In this document: positions 34,766-43,555 of the stretch, piece by piece
Layout of the letters: the number at the start of each line of letters is the position of its first letter
How positions within the stretch are numbered: the stretch's first letter is position 1
NCBI GenBank assembly: GCA_017405065.1
Contig: JAFRBD010000106.1
Location: 1-58,065 of the forward strand
Length of the DNA stretch: 58,065 nt
Reading direction: 5' to 3'
Source: Ruminococcus sp.
Lineage (GTDB): Bacteria; Bacillota; Clostridia; Oscillospirales; Acutalibacteraceae
Notes under the pieces: model-generated
What the model saw: the letters and a program-made list of their open reading frames with translations, nothing else
Databases searched by the model: none
Told to the model about the DNA's origin: nothing
Translations under genes and position numbers: made by a program

Positions 34766-35305
34766 TTATTTAGGAAATACGGGAAGCTTCTCAAGGAAGA
34801 TGATATCATCGCGATCAGCGGCTTTGCCTTCCGCCAAAACAGCGACCTTACCGACGATCTCGCCGCCCGCTTTATTGACCAGCGACTCCAGCGCTTTCAG
34901 GCTTTCACCGGTAGAGATCACGTCGTCAACGATAAGGATGCGCTTGCCCTTCATTTCATCGGCGTCATCACTGCCCAGATACAGCGTCTGACGGCTGAGC
35001 GTCGTGATCGACTGCACATGTACACTCACGGGATCGGGCATATAGACCTTTACGCCTTTGCGGGCGATAATATACTTGCCGCAGCCCTGACGCGCCATTT
35101 CATAGCAAAGCGGAATACCCTTTGCTTCAGCCGAAATGCAGATATCATGCTCGGGGGATATCTTCAATAATTCTGCCGCCGCCTTTTCTGTGATCTCGAC
35201 GTCGCCGAACATAATAAAGGCGGCGATATCCAGATGCTCGTCCACCTCGCACAGCGGAAGCTCACGCTCACAGCCGGCAATCGTCATTTTATATGTCTTA
35301 GCCAT
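34766..35305 (-). CDS. Adenine-type phosphoribosyltransferase
   Basis: A 179-residue protein; the ATG at 35305 follows GAGGG. It transfers phosphoribose from PRPP to a purine base or acts as a related regulator. The PRPP loop is ILIVDDVISTGESLKAL, and the hood region DICISAEAKGIPLCYEMARQ matches adenine phosphoribosyltransferase. The extended N-terminus (MTIAGCERELPLCEVDEHLD) fits the phosphoribosyltransferase proteins annotated apt-like in Clostridia, so the true substrate may be another base. It is 38 bases downstream of the HIT gene, and both are likely in one transcript. Confidence 0.82.
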   Translation of the reverse strand: MAKTYKMTIAGCERELPLCEVDEHLDIAAFIMFGDVEITEKAAAELLKISPEHDICISAEAKGIPLCYEMARQGCGKYIIARKGVKVYMPDPVSVHVQSITTLSRQTLYLGSDDADEMKGKRILIVDDVISTGESLKALESLVNKAGGEIVGKVAVLAEGKAADRDDIIFLEKLPVFPK

Positions 35306-35343
35306 AATAAAACCCTCTTTATGAAATATTTGATTTGATCGCT

Positions 35344-35685
35344 TCAACCCATCCCGACGCCGAGCTGTTTACCGCCCAGCAAATGGAAATGGAGATGCAT
35401 CACGGACTGGCAGCCTTCCTTACCGCAATTCGTAACGACACGGTAGCCGTTCTCAAGTCCGAGCTCCTTCGCGACGGCGGGGATCTTTGAGAAGATATGA
35501 CCTACGATATCGCAGTTATCCTCATTGATCGCGTTCGCACAGCAGATATGCTCCTTCGGAACGAACAGCACGTGTACGGGCGTCATCGGGTTAATATCGT
35601 GGAAAGCAATGATGCGGTCATCCTCATAGACTTTATTCGACGGGATCTCGCCGGCGGCTATTTTACAAAAAACACAGTCAGACAT
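35344..35685 (-). CDS. HIT-family nucleotide hydrolase (HinT-like)
   Basis: A 113-residue protein with AGGAGG before the ATG. The CxxC at the N-terminus (DCVFCKIAAGEIPSNKVYED) and the histidine triad HLHFHLLGG at the C-terminus identify HinT, a purine nucleoside phosphoramidase found in almost all bacteria. HVLFVPKEH is also characteristic. Co-transcription with a purine phosphoribosyltransferase fits a nucleotide-salvage theme. Confidence 0.95.
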   Translation of the reverse strand: MSDCVFCKIAAGEIPSNKVYEDDRIIAFHDINPMTPVHVLFVPKEHICCANAINEDNCDIVGHIFSKIPAVAKELGLENGYRVVTNCGKEGCQSVMHLHFHLLGGKQLGVGMG

Positions 35686-35766
35686 AATTACCTCCTGAAA
35701 TTACGGTTGATTCAACATCACTATTTTATAACGATACTCATGAATAGTCAAGGGTTCTGCGCCACC

Positions 35767-36732
35767 TTATTCCTCGGGAACGCTCAAATCACAGGATTTG
35801 ATCATGTCGCGTAATGTTTTGGCTGAATCACGCAGTTTTTTCATTTCTTCATCATTCAATGCAAACGGGATCTCACTCTCGATACCGTCCTTGCCCACGA
35901 TCACGGGGACGGACAGTGCGACGTCGTTCAGACCGAAACGGCCGTGCTGGATCGAGGAAACAGGCAAAATGCTTTTTTCGTCACGGACGATCGCCTCACA
36001 GATACGTTTTGCCGACATCGCGATACCGTAGTAGGTAGCGCGCTTCTTGCTGATGATATCATAGGCGGCGTTCTTGACCTCCTCGGCGATATTCTCCTTT
36101 GCCAGATCATGGTCATGATAATATCCGCGCATCTCACAGAAGCGGCTGATCTCCACGCCGGATACATTGGCGCTGCTCCACGCGGCAAACTCACTGTCGC
36201 CGTGCTCTCCGATGATGAAAGCGTGGATGGAGCGCGGATCGACGCCGAGATGTTCGCTGAGATTGAAGCGCAGGCGCGCAGAGTCCAACACGGTACCCGA
36301 ACCGAACACGCGGCTGTCGGGCAGACCGGAAAGCTCCTTTGCGGCATAAGTCAGGATATCCACAGGATTCGCAACGATCAGCAGGATCCCTTTGAAATTG
36401 CGCTTTGCGATCTCGGGAATGATCGATTTGAAGATACCGACATTCTTCTTGATCAGATCGAGTCGGGTTTCACCCGGTTTCTGCGCGGCGCCTGCGGTCA
36501 CAATAATGATCGCGCTGTCAGCGATATCGTCGTAATCGCCCGCGTAGATATCGCAGGGCTGAGAGAACGGTACGCCGTGAGAGATATCCAGCGCCTCGCC
36601 CTCTGCCTTCGCTCTGTCGGCGTCCAGCATGACGATTTCTGAAAACAGACCGCTCTGCATCAAGGCAAAGGCGGTAGCCGAGCCCACAAATCCGCAGCCG
36701 ACGATAGCAACTTTTCTTGAATTAACTGCCAT
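35767..36732 (-). CDS. ldh: L-lactate dehydrogenase
   Basis: A 321-residue protein; the ATG at 36732 follows AAGGAG. It reduces pyruvate to L-lactate with NADH in fermentation. The NAD motif is VGCGFVGSATAF. The specificity loop GAAQKPGETRLDL has the Gln that favours lactate over malate (an Arg there would mark malate dehydrogenase) and the catalytic Arg. VANPVDILTY and the active-site IGEHGDSEFAAWS with the catalytic His complete the set. The gene is monocistronic and divergent from the amidohydrolase, with 300 bp between them. Confidence 0.95.
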   Translation of the reverse strand: MAVNSRKVAIVGCGFVGSATAFALMQSGLFSEIVMLDADRAKAEGEALDISHGVPFSQPCDIYAGDYDDIADSAIIIVTAGAAQKPGETRLDLIKKNVGIFKSIIPEIAKRNFKGILLIVANPVDILTYAAKELSGLPDSRVFGSGTVLDSARLRFNLSEHLGVDPRSIHAFIIGEHGDSEFAAWSSANVSGVEISRFCEMRGYYHDHDLAKENIAEEVKNAAYDIISKKRATYYGIAMSAKRICEAIVRDEKSILPVSSIQHGRFGLNDVALSVPVIVGKDGIESEIPFALNDEEMKKLRDSAKTLRDMIKSCDLSVPEE

Positions 36733-36899
36733 AGTACATATCTCCTTTACTTCTGTAAAAAACAATTTCTCATCATCATTATGATATCATAACCGTATAA
36801 AAATGCAATAACAAAATGGTATTATTTGTCATTATTTTTCTCATAGCGAAAGAAAAACACGCTGAATACAAATTTATTGCTTTAATTCTTTAAATCTTC

Positions 36900-36928
36900 T
36901 TGACTTTAAAACGTTGAAGTGTTAAGAT
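36900..36928 (+). promoter_or_regulatory. Promoter of the amidohydrolase/symporter genes
   Basis: TTGACT (36900-36905), a 17-bp spacer and TAAGAT (36923-36928), about 105 bases before the ATG at 37033. The remainder of 36733-37032 is AT-rich with no other named signal; the ldh promoter must lie in 36733-36850. Confidence 0.55.
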
Positions 36929-37032
36929 AGACACGTTGCTAACGAAAAAGAAATGCAAAACAGTTTTTCTCAAACATATCGTCGCATCAGCGCGACAGCT
37001 CCCATTGCTGCAGGAGCCTGAACAGGTATTAC

Positions 37033-37863
37033 ATGATCATTGATTTTCACACACATATCTATCCCGATAAAATTGCACAAAGAACCGTTGATGCACTCGG
37101 AAAATTCGTCCACAGCAAGCCGTATACCGACGGCACGGTCGACGGTCTTATAACCAGCATGAAAGAAGCTGGCGTTGACAAAAGCGTCATCCTCCCCGTC
37201 AACACCAGAGCGGGTCAATTCGACAGCATCACGAGATTCGCAAAACATATCAATGATACTTACGATAATCTGATTTCGTTCGGCGGGATCCATCCCGATG
37301 ACGAGAATATTCCCGATAAACTTCGTGTTCTCAAAGATAACGGCTTCAAAGGGATCAAGATCCACCCCGATTATACTCAAACAATGATCGACGACGAACG
37401 CTATATCCGCATGATCGCCGAAGCAAAGCGGCTGGGGCTGCTGGTCATGACCCATACGGGAAAGGATCCTGCTTTCGATATCATTCACTGTCCTCCCGAC
37501 AAAGCTGTCAGAATGATCGACCGCGTGCAAGAGTTTGTTCCCGATGAAAAACCCTTCCTGATATTTGCGCATTTGGGCGGCAGTCTTGACGTCAGAGAAG
37601 CGGAAAAGCATCTGGTCGGACAGAACTGCTATATCGATATCAGCTGTTCCTTCAACGACATCGGAACGCTCAGTAAAACTACCGACGAGGATATCGTCAG
37701 AGTGATCAGGAATCACGGTGCAGATAAGATCCTTTTCGCCACCGATTCTCCGTGGAACGGACAAAAGGAATATATCGACCGTTTCCGGTCGCTGAACGGT
37801 CTTTCCGATATCGAAAAAGAAATGATACTCGGAAAGAACGCGAAAACACTGTTGGATTTGTAA
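37033..37863 (+). CDS. Amidohydrolase-family (amidohydrolase 2) enzyme
   Basis: A 276-residue metal-dependent hydrolase or decarboxylase. MIIDFHTHIYP carries the HxH metal motif, IKIHPDYTQ and MTHTGKD the next histidines, FAHLGG another, and LFATDSPW the final aspartate: a complete TIM-barrel amidohydrolase set. The family includes aminocarboxymuconate decarboxylase and 4-oxalomesaconate hydratase relatives, so the substrate is open. It lies 43 bases upstream of the symporter and may share its transcript. Confidence 0.82.
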   Translation: MIIDFHTHIYPDKIAQRTVDALGKFVHSKPYTDGTVDGLITSMKEAGVDKSVILPVNTRAGQFDSITRFAKHINDTYDNLISFGGIHPDDENIPDKLRVLKDNGFKGIKIHPDYTQTMIDDERYIRMIAEAKRLGLLVMTHTGKDPAFDIIHCPPDKAVRMIDRVQEFVPDEKPFLIFAHLGGSLDVREAEKHLVGQNCYIDISCSFNDIGTLSKTTDEDIVRVIRNHGADKILFATDSPWNGQKEYIDRFRSLNGLSDIEKEMILGKNAKTLLDL

Positions 37864-37906
37864 TTAAATGTCAGAATGACATGATATACAAGGAGAGAAA
37901 ACAGAA

Positions 37907-39484
37907 ATGGATATGTTTATCAAAATCGCTTTCTTAGTTGTCTTTTTCGCTGTGATGATCGGCGTAGGCATCTACTGCAGAAGGCAGAGCACTGACGTCA
38001 ACGGCTTTGTACTGGGCAACCGCTCCGTCGGCCCGTGGCTGACCGCGTTCGCATTCGGTACCTCTTATTTTTCGGCGGTCATCTTTGTCGGCTACGCGGG
38101 TCAGTTCGGCTGGAAGTTCGGTATGGCCTCCACTTGGATCGGTCTGGGCAACGCCTTTATCGGCTCGCTGCTGGCATGGAATATCTTAGGCCGCCGCACC
38201 CGCGTTATGACGCAGCACCTTGATTCCGCGACCATGCCCGACTTTTTCATGAAGCGTTATGATTCCAAAGCGCTGAAAATCGCCGCTGCGATCATTATTT
38301 TTGTCTTTTTGATCCCCTATACCGCGTCGCTGAACAACGGTCTTTCCAGACTGTTTGAGATGGCGTTCGGCATCCCCTACGCCTATTGCGTGATCGCGAT
38401 GGCGGTTCTGACGGGTATCTATGTCGTGATCGGCGGCTACATGGCGACGGCGATCAACGACTTTATCCAGGGCATCATCATGATATTCGGTATCGTAGCC
38501 GTTATCTGGGCGGTGCTGAGAGTCAACGGCGGACTCGGCTCCTCGATCACTCTGCTGTCAAAGATCCAGGCTCCGAATACCGAAATGCAGGGTGCGTTCT
38601 CATCCTTCTTCGGACCCGATATCTTCGGTCTGATCGGCGTTGTGATCCTGACCTCTCTCGGTACATGGGGTCTGCCTCAGATGGTTCAGAAGTTCTATGC
38701 CATCAAATCTGAGAAATCCATCAGCACCGGCACCATCGTATCCACCGTATTCGCGATCATCGTCGCGGGCGGCTGTTACTTCCTCGGCGGCTTCGGCCGT
38801 CTGTTCGGTACAGCCGGCGCTGACGGCAAGCCTGTGGGAGGCTTTGATTCCGTTATCCCCACCATGCTCGAAAACCTGTCCCCCATCCTGATCGGCATCG
38901 TCGTCATTCTGGTGCTGTCCGCTTCTATGAGCACGCTGTCGAGTCTGGTACTGACCTCCAGCTCCGTACTGACGATCGACTTCATCGATCCGGTATTCTT
39001 CAAGAAGAAAGGTCTTGATGAAAAGAAGAAGGTACTGATCATGCGTATCTTCATCGTATTCTTTATCGCCCTGTCCGCTGTGATCGCGATCATCCAGGCG
39101 AATTCTCCCGTAATGTTCATCTCTCAGATGATGGGCGTCAGCTGGGGCGCTCTGGCAGGCGCGTTCCTCGCTCCGTTTATGTACGGTTTGTATATGAAGC
39201 GCGTTCCGAAGATCGCCGTATGGATCAACTACATCATGGGAGTCGGTATCTCTCTCGCTTCTTTCATCTGCAATATGGCAGGCGTAAAATTCTCCAGCCC
39301 GCTTCTTGCCTACTTCCAGTCTCCGATCAATGCGGGTATGGCGGCAATGATCCTCGGAATCATCATTACGCCGATCATAGCTCTGATCGCTCCGGCTAAG
39401 GATAAAGACAGACAGGAACAGATCTTCTCCTGCTACAAAAAGACGCATACCGTTTCTTCAAAGCATTCTATCGACGAGAATTGA
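37907..39484 (+). CDS. Sodium:solute symporter (SSS family)
   Basis: A 525-residue membrane protein with GGAGAG before the ATG. Thirteen or so helices are visible. FAFGTSYFSAVIFVGYAGQFG near residue 50 is the conserved SSS helix-1 region, and the Na+-binding SMSTLSSLVLTSSSVLT near residue 345 is intact. The family moves proline, pantothenate, acetate, phenylacetate and sugars with Na+. Position just ahead of the paaK-iorAB cluster suggests a carboxylate such as an arylacetate, but this is inference. It is followed by a 200-base gap with a short repeat. Confidence 0.88.
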   Translation: MDMFIKIAFLVVFFAVMIGVGIYCRRQSTDVNGFVLGNRSVGPWLTAFAFGTSYFSAVIFVGYAGQFGWKFGMASTWIGLGNAFIGSLLAWNILGRRTRVMTQHLDSATMPDFFMKRYDSKALKIAAAIIIFVFLIPYTASLNNGLSRLFEMAFGIPYAYCVIAMAVLTGIYVVIGGYMATAINDFIQGIIMIFGIVAVIWAVLRVNGGLGSSITLLSKIQAPNTEMQGAFSSFFGPDIFGLIGVVILTSLGTWGLPQMVQKFYAIKSEKSISTGTIVSTVFAIIVAGGCYFLGGFGRLFGTAGADGKPVGGFDSVIPTMLENLSPILIGIVVILVLSASMSTLSSLVLTSSSVLTIDFIDPVFFKKKGLDEKKKVLIMRIFIVFFIALSAVIAIIQANSPVMFISQMMGVSWGALAGAFLAPFMYGLYMKRVPKIAVWINYIMGVGISLASFICNMAGVKFSSPLLAYFQSPINAGMAAMILGIIITPIIALIAPAKDKDRQEQIFSCYKKTHTVSSKHSIDEN

Positions 39485-39527
39485 TAACAAATGTCATTCT
39501 TTCAAACATAAATACGGCTATTGTTAT

Positions 39528-39566
39528 TTGTGGGATTGCCACGCCCTAATGGGCTCGCAATGACAT
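39528..39566. repeat. Short copy of the GCAATGAC dispersed repeat
   Basis: TGGGATTGCCACGCCCTAA followed by GGGCTCGCAATGACA is nearly identical to one unit of the tandem array at 55856-56070. Confidence 0.75.
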
Positions 39567-39698
39567 TCATTTAACAAATCGACAAATTAATACAAAAGGA
39601 GTCTATCGGCTATTGCCTTTAGACTTCGTTTGCGCTATAATAACTGTGTATGTACGCCCGATTCGGACGTATCAAAATCGAAAAGAGGAATTTACAAC

Positions 39699-41003
39699 AT
39701 GATTTTTCAAAAGGACATTGAAACTTTACCGAGAAAAGAGATCGAAGCGCTCCAGCTCGAGCGCCTGAAATGGGTGGTCAAGTACTGCTACGACAACGTA
39801 CCGCTCTACCATCAGCGTCTGACGGACTGCGGCGTGCTGGACGGTTCAAAGATCAAGCAGCTCTCCGATATCGAGTACATCCCCTTTACCACCAAGGACG
39901 ATTTCAGAGATAATTATCCCTTCGGTCTGGTTGCCGCCGATATGAAGGATATCGTGCGTATCCACGCGTCATCCGGCACTACCGGCAAGCCTACCACAGG
40001 CGTTTACACCAAAGAAGACCTCGATATCTGGTCCGACTGTGTGGCGCGCGTCGCCTGCGCGGGCGGCGTTACCCCCGACGATATCATCCAGATCAGCTTC
40101 GGCTACGGTCTGTTTACCGGCGCGCTGGGTCTGCACTACGGCATGGAGAAGCTCGGAGCGACCGTCATCCCCGCTTCTTCGGGCAATACGCCCAAGCAGC
40201 TGATGATGATGCGCGACTGGGGCGTGACCGGTCTGGTCGCGACTCCCTCCTATGCGCTGTATCTGTCCGAAGCGATGAAAGAAGCCGGCTATCCGCTGTC
40301 TGATTACAGCCTCAGACTCGGTATCTTAGGCTCTGAGCCCTGCACCGTATCCATGCGCGAGCAGATCGAGCGCAACTTCAACATCCGCGTTTCCGACAAC
40401 TACGGCATGACCGAGCTGGGTGGCCCCGGCGTTTCCGGCGACTGTGAAGCGCGCGACGGCATGCACTTCGCGGAGGATCATTTCCTGCCCGAGATCATCG
40501 ACACCGATACCGGCAAGAGACTCGGCGAAGGCGAAGTCGGCGAACTGGTCGTCACCACCCTGACCCGCAAGGGTATGCCCGTCCTCAGATACCGCACCAA
40601 GGATATCACTAAGCTTGATTATCAGCCCTGCTCCTGCGGCAGAACCCATTGCAGAATGGCAAAGACCATGGGCAGAACCGACGATATGCTGATCATCAAG
40701 GGCGTTAACGTCTTCCCCACCCAGATCGAGAACATCCTGATCAACATTCCCGATATCGCGCCGCATTATATGCTGTACATCACCCGTCAGAACTATCGCG
40801 ACAGCTTAGAGATCAAGGTCGAGGTCATCAACGAAGCGCTTCTCGACAACTATCAGCTGCTCGACGGCTTGAAGAAGCGCATCGAAGCAAAATTACAGTC
40901 GATCCTCGGTCTGAGAACCAAGGTCACGCTGGTCGCTCCCAAGACGTTAGAGCGCTTCCAAGGTAAAGCAAAGCGGATCGTCGATCTGAGAAATCAGGGA
41001 TAA
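39699..41003 (+). CDS. paaK: Phenylacetate-CoA ligase (first copy)
   Basis: A 434-residue ANL-family enzyme; the ATG at 39699 follows GAGGAA. It makes aryl-acetyl-CoA from the acid, ATP and CoA. The AMP loop is IHASSGTTGKPTTGVYT, and SDNYGMTELGGPG, YRTKDITKLDYQPCSCG and DDMLIIKGVNVFPTQIE are the later ANL motifs including the hinge. Residues around the CxCGRTHC motif form the zinc-binding hairpin of PaaK. It is the first of two paralogs that flank iorAB; a gene set of this kind occurs in many Clostridia and methanogens. Confidence 0.92.
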   Translation: MIFQKDIETLPRKEIEALQLERLKWVVKYCYDNVPLYHQRLTDCGVLDGSKIKQLSDIEYIPFTTKDDFRDNYPFGLVAADMKDIVRIHASSGTTGKPTTGVYTKEDLDIWSDCVARVACAGGVTPDDIIQISFGYGLFTGALGLHYGMEKLGATVIPASSGNTPKQLMMMRDWGVTGLVATPSYALYLSEAMKEAGYPLSDYSLRLGILGSEPCTVSMREQIERNFNIRVSDNYGMTELGGPGVSGDCEARDGMHFAEDHFLPEIIDTDTGKRLGEGEVGELVVTTLTRKGMPVLRYRTKDITKLDYQPCSCGRTHCRMAKTMGRTDDMLIIKGVNVFPTQIENILINIPDIAPHYMLYITRQNYRDSLEIKVEVINEALLDNYQLLDGLKKRIEAKLQSILGLRTKVTLVAPKTLERFQGKAKRIVDLRNQG

Positions 41004-41008
41004 TATTT

Positions 41009-41134
41009 GCAGTCATTCCGAGGAGGAACATCGTTCCGACGTGGGAATCCCACAAAGAGGAGTAAGACTTTTCTTTCACAACGGCATTAACCGCCCCGGG
41101 GATTGCCACGGTCGCAAAGCTCCCTCGCAATAAC
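41009..41134. repeat. Dispersed GTCATTCCGAGG-type repeat
   Basis: It starts CAGTCATTCCGAGGAGGAAC and ends CTCGCAATAA, enclosing GGGAATCCCACAAAGAGGAG and GGGGATTGCCACGG. It matches the 25515-25663 element in its ends and in the CCCACAAAGAGGA block. Confidence 0.65.
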
Positions 41135-41161
41135 AATAATATATAAAGGTGAGTTATAAAC

Positions 41162-42910
41162 ATGAAAGACTTATTGATCGGTAACGCCGCGGTCGCGCGC
41201 GGCTTATATGAGGGCGGATGCGCCGTGATCTCCAGTTATCCCGGCACACCCAGCACCGAGATCACCGAATTTTTCGCGAAATACGATGGCGTCTACGCAG
41301 AGTGGGCGCCGAATGAAAAGGTAGCGATGGAAGCCGCTTTCGGCTCTGCGCTGAGAGGCAAGCGTTCCGCGTGCTGCATGAAGCACGTCGGTCTGAACGT
41401 CGCCGCCGACCCGCTGTTCACCATGTCCTACACCGGCGTCAACGCTGGTATCGTTATCTGCGTCGCAGACGACCCCGGCATGCACAGCTCCCAGAATGAG
41501 CAGGATTCGCGTCATTATGCGATCGCGTCCAAGATCCCGATGCTCGAGCCGTCCGATTCTCAGGAGGCGCTCGATTTTGCCAAGCTCGCTTATGAGATCT
41601 CGGAAGAGTACGACACACCCGTCTTATTAAAGATGTGTACCCGTGTGGCGCATTCTCAGAGCATCGTCGAGCTCGGCGAGCGCAAGGAGATCACCAAGGA
41701 TTATACCAAGAATCCGCAGAAATACATTATGACGCCGGGCAACGCGATCCGCCGTCATCCCTTTGTCGAGGAACGCACCCGTAAGCTGACCGAATACGCC
41801 GAGACCTCTCCCCTCAACCGCATCGAAAATGGCGACGGGAACTGCGGGTTCGGAATTATCACTTCCTCCACTTCTTATCAGTATGTAAAGGAAGCGTTCG
41901 GCGACAGCGTATCCGTATTAAAACTCGGCATGATCAATCCGCTGCCCGTCAGGCTGATACAGGATTTCGCCGCAAAGGTCGGCAAAGTCTATGTCATCGA
42001 AGAGCTCGATCCCATCATTGAGACCCACTGCAGGAACATCGGCGTCGACGTGATCGGCAAGGATAAATTCTCCATCCTCGGCGAATTCAGCCAGAAGAGC
42101 ATCGAGCAGGCGTTCGAGATGGCGGACAAAACTATATTCGCTCTCGATACCGTGATCCCGGTACGTCCCCCGATGATGTGCTCCGGCTGTCCTCACAGAG
42201 GCATTTACTATGTCCTCGCCAAGAACAAGATCACCGCGCTGGGCGATATCGGCTGTTACACCTTAGGAGCCGCGCCGCCTTTGAACGCGCTCGACATGAC
42301 GCTCTGCATGGGCGCTTCCGTCTCGGGTCTGCACGGCTATAACAAAGCCGGCGGTGAACAGACCGAGAGCAAGACTGTCTGCGTGATCGGCGACTCGACC
42401 TTTATGCATTCCGGCATCACCGGTTTGGTCAATATCGCGTACAATCAGAGCAATTCGACCGTTATCATCCTCGATAACTCCATCACCGGCATGACCGGCC
42501 ACCAGCAGAACCCGACCACCGGATACAACATCAAGGGTGATCCCGCCGGCAAGGTCAATCTCGAAGATCTCTGCCGCAGTATCGGTATCAACTCCGTGCG
42601 TGTGGTCGATCCGTATAACCTTGAAGAATGTGAAACAGCAGTCAAAGAAGAGCTCGCAAAGGACGAGCCTTCCGTCATCATCTCCCGCCGTCCCTGCGTG
42701 CTGTTAAAGTACGTCAAACCCAAGAAGCCGCTGTATGTCAATCCCGAAAAGTGCCGCGGCTGTAAGAAATGCATGAAGTTCGGCTGTCCGTCCATCTCTT
42801 TCAGAGACGGTCACGCCGTTGTCGATAATACTCTTTGCGTCGGATGCGGCGTATGTGCTCAGCTCTGCCCCTTTGACGCGTTTGAAAGCGAGGTGCCATG
42901 TAATGACTAA
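41162..42910 (+). CDS. iorA: Indolepyruvate:ferredoxin oxidoreductase, alpha subunit
   Basis: A 582-residue subunit. IorAB oxidises aryl-pyruvates to aryl-acetyl-CoA with ferredoxin, or runs in reverse. The N-terminal pyrimidine-binding domain has GNAAVARGLYEGGCAVISS and YPGTPSTEITEF. The TPP-binding domain has CSGCPHRGIYYVLAKN, GDIGCYTLGA, and the GDSTFMHSGI metal/TPP motif near residue 415. The C-terminal 60 residues carry two [4Fe-4S] ferredoxin motifs (CRGCKKCMKFGCP and CVGCGVCAQLCP). Length is typical of the family. It overlaps iorB by eight bases. Confidence 0.95.
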   Translation: MKDLLIGNAAVARGLYEGGCAVISSYPGTPSTEITEFFAKYDGVYAEWAPNEKVAMEAAFGSALRGKRSACCMKHVGLNVAADPLFTMSYTGVNAGIVICVADDPGMHSSQNEQDSRHYAIASKIPMLEPSDSQEALDFAKLAYEISEEYDTPVLLKMCTRVAHSQSIVELGERKEITKDYTKNPQKYIMTPGNAIRRHPFVEERTRKLTEYAETSPLNRIENGDGNCGFGIITSSTSYQYVKEAFGDSVSVLKLGMINPLPVRLIQDFAAKVGKVYVIEELDPIIETHCRNIGVDVIGKDKFSILGEFSQKSIEQAFEMADKTIFALDTVIPVRPPMMCSGCPHRGIYYVLAKNKITALGDIGCYTLGAAPPLNALDMTLCMGASVSGLHGYNKAGGEQTESKTVCVIGDSTFMHSGITGLVNIAYNQSNSTVIILDNSITGMTGHQQNPTTGYNIKGDPAGKVNLEDLCRSIGINSVRVVDPYNLEECETAVKEELAKDEPSVIISRRPCVLLKYVKPKKPLYVNPEKCRGCKKCMKFGCPSISFRDGHAVVDNTLCVGCGVCAQLCPFDAFESEVPCND

Positions 42911-43472
42911 GAATATCATGATCGTCGGCGTAGGCGGTCAGGGCTCCCTGCTCGCGTCCAAGCTGCTCGGCAGACTGCTCGTGGACGAAGGCTATGACGT
43001 CAAAGTATCAGAAGTACACGGCATGAGCCAGCGCGGCGGTTCCGTCGTCACCTATGTCCGTTTCGGTGACAAGGTCTACTCCCCCGTCATCGAGGACGGT
43101 GAAGCAGACTTCATCGTATCCTTTGAGAAGATCGAAGCGGCAAGATATGTGCAGAACCTCAAGAAGGACGGCACGATCATCGTCAACACCCAGCAGATCG
43201 ACCCTATGCCCGTCATCATCGGCGCGGCGACCTACCCTGTCGACATCATCGCCGAGATGAAAGACAAGGGAATCCATGTGGACGATATCGACGCTTTGTC
43301 GCTGGCAAATGAGGCAGGCTCCTCCAAGGCGTGCAATATCGTTCTGATGGGCAGACTTGCCAAATACTTCGATATGCCGAAGGAAAAATGGCTCTCTGCG
43401 ATCGAAAAGATCGTCAAGCCGCAATTTGTTGAGATCAACAAAAAAGCATTTGATTTGGGATATAACTGCTGA
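42903..43472 (+). CDS. iorB: Indolepyruvate:ferredoxin oxidoreductase, beta subunit
   Basis: A 189-residue gamma-type domain subunit; the ATG at 42903 sits in the last codons of iorA after GAGGTG. The IMIVGVGGQGSLLASKLLG motif and EVHGMSQRGGSVVTYVRFG are diagnostic for the POR/IOR gamma domain that binds CoA. It completes the heterodimer with IorA. A partial dispersed repeat (CCTCGGAATGACAT) follows the gene at about 43497-43511. Confidence 0.95.
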   Translation: MTKNIMIVGVGGQGSLLASKLLGRLLVDEGYDVKVSEVHGMSQRGGSVVTYVRFGDKVYSPVIEDGEADFIVSFEKIEAARYVQNLKKDGTIIVNTQQIDPMPVIIGAATYPVDIIAEMKDKGIHVDDIDALSLANEAGSSKACNIVLMGRLAKYFDMPKEKWLSAIEKIVKPQFVEINKKAFDLGYNC

Positions 43473-43555
43473 TTGATAATAAGGTTATTTGTCTGCCCTC
43501 CTCGGAATGACATGAATAACTACGTATATGAAAAAATTCAGAAAGGATGAGACCG

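Noticed and set aside
38600..39448. 282-codon minus-strand ORF opposite the symporter
   Set aside because: It is an antisense shadow of a membrane protein, rich in Asp/Arg/His as expected for the complement of hydrophobic codons.
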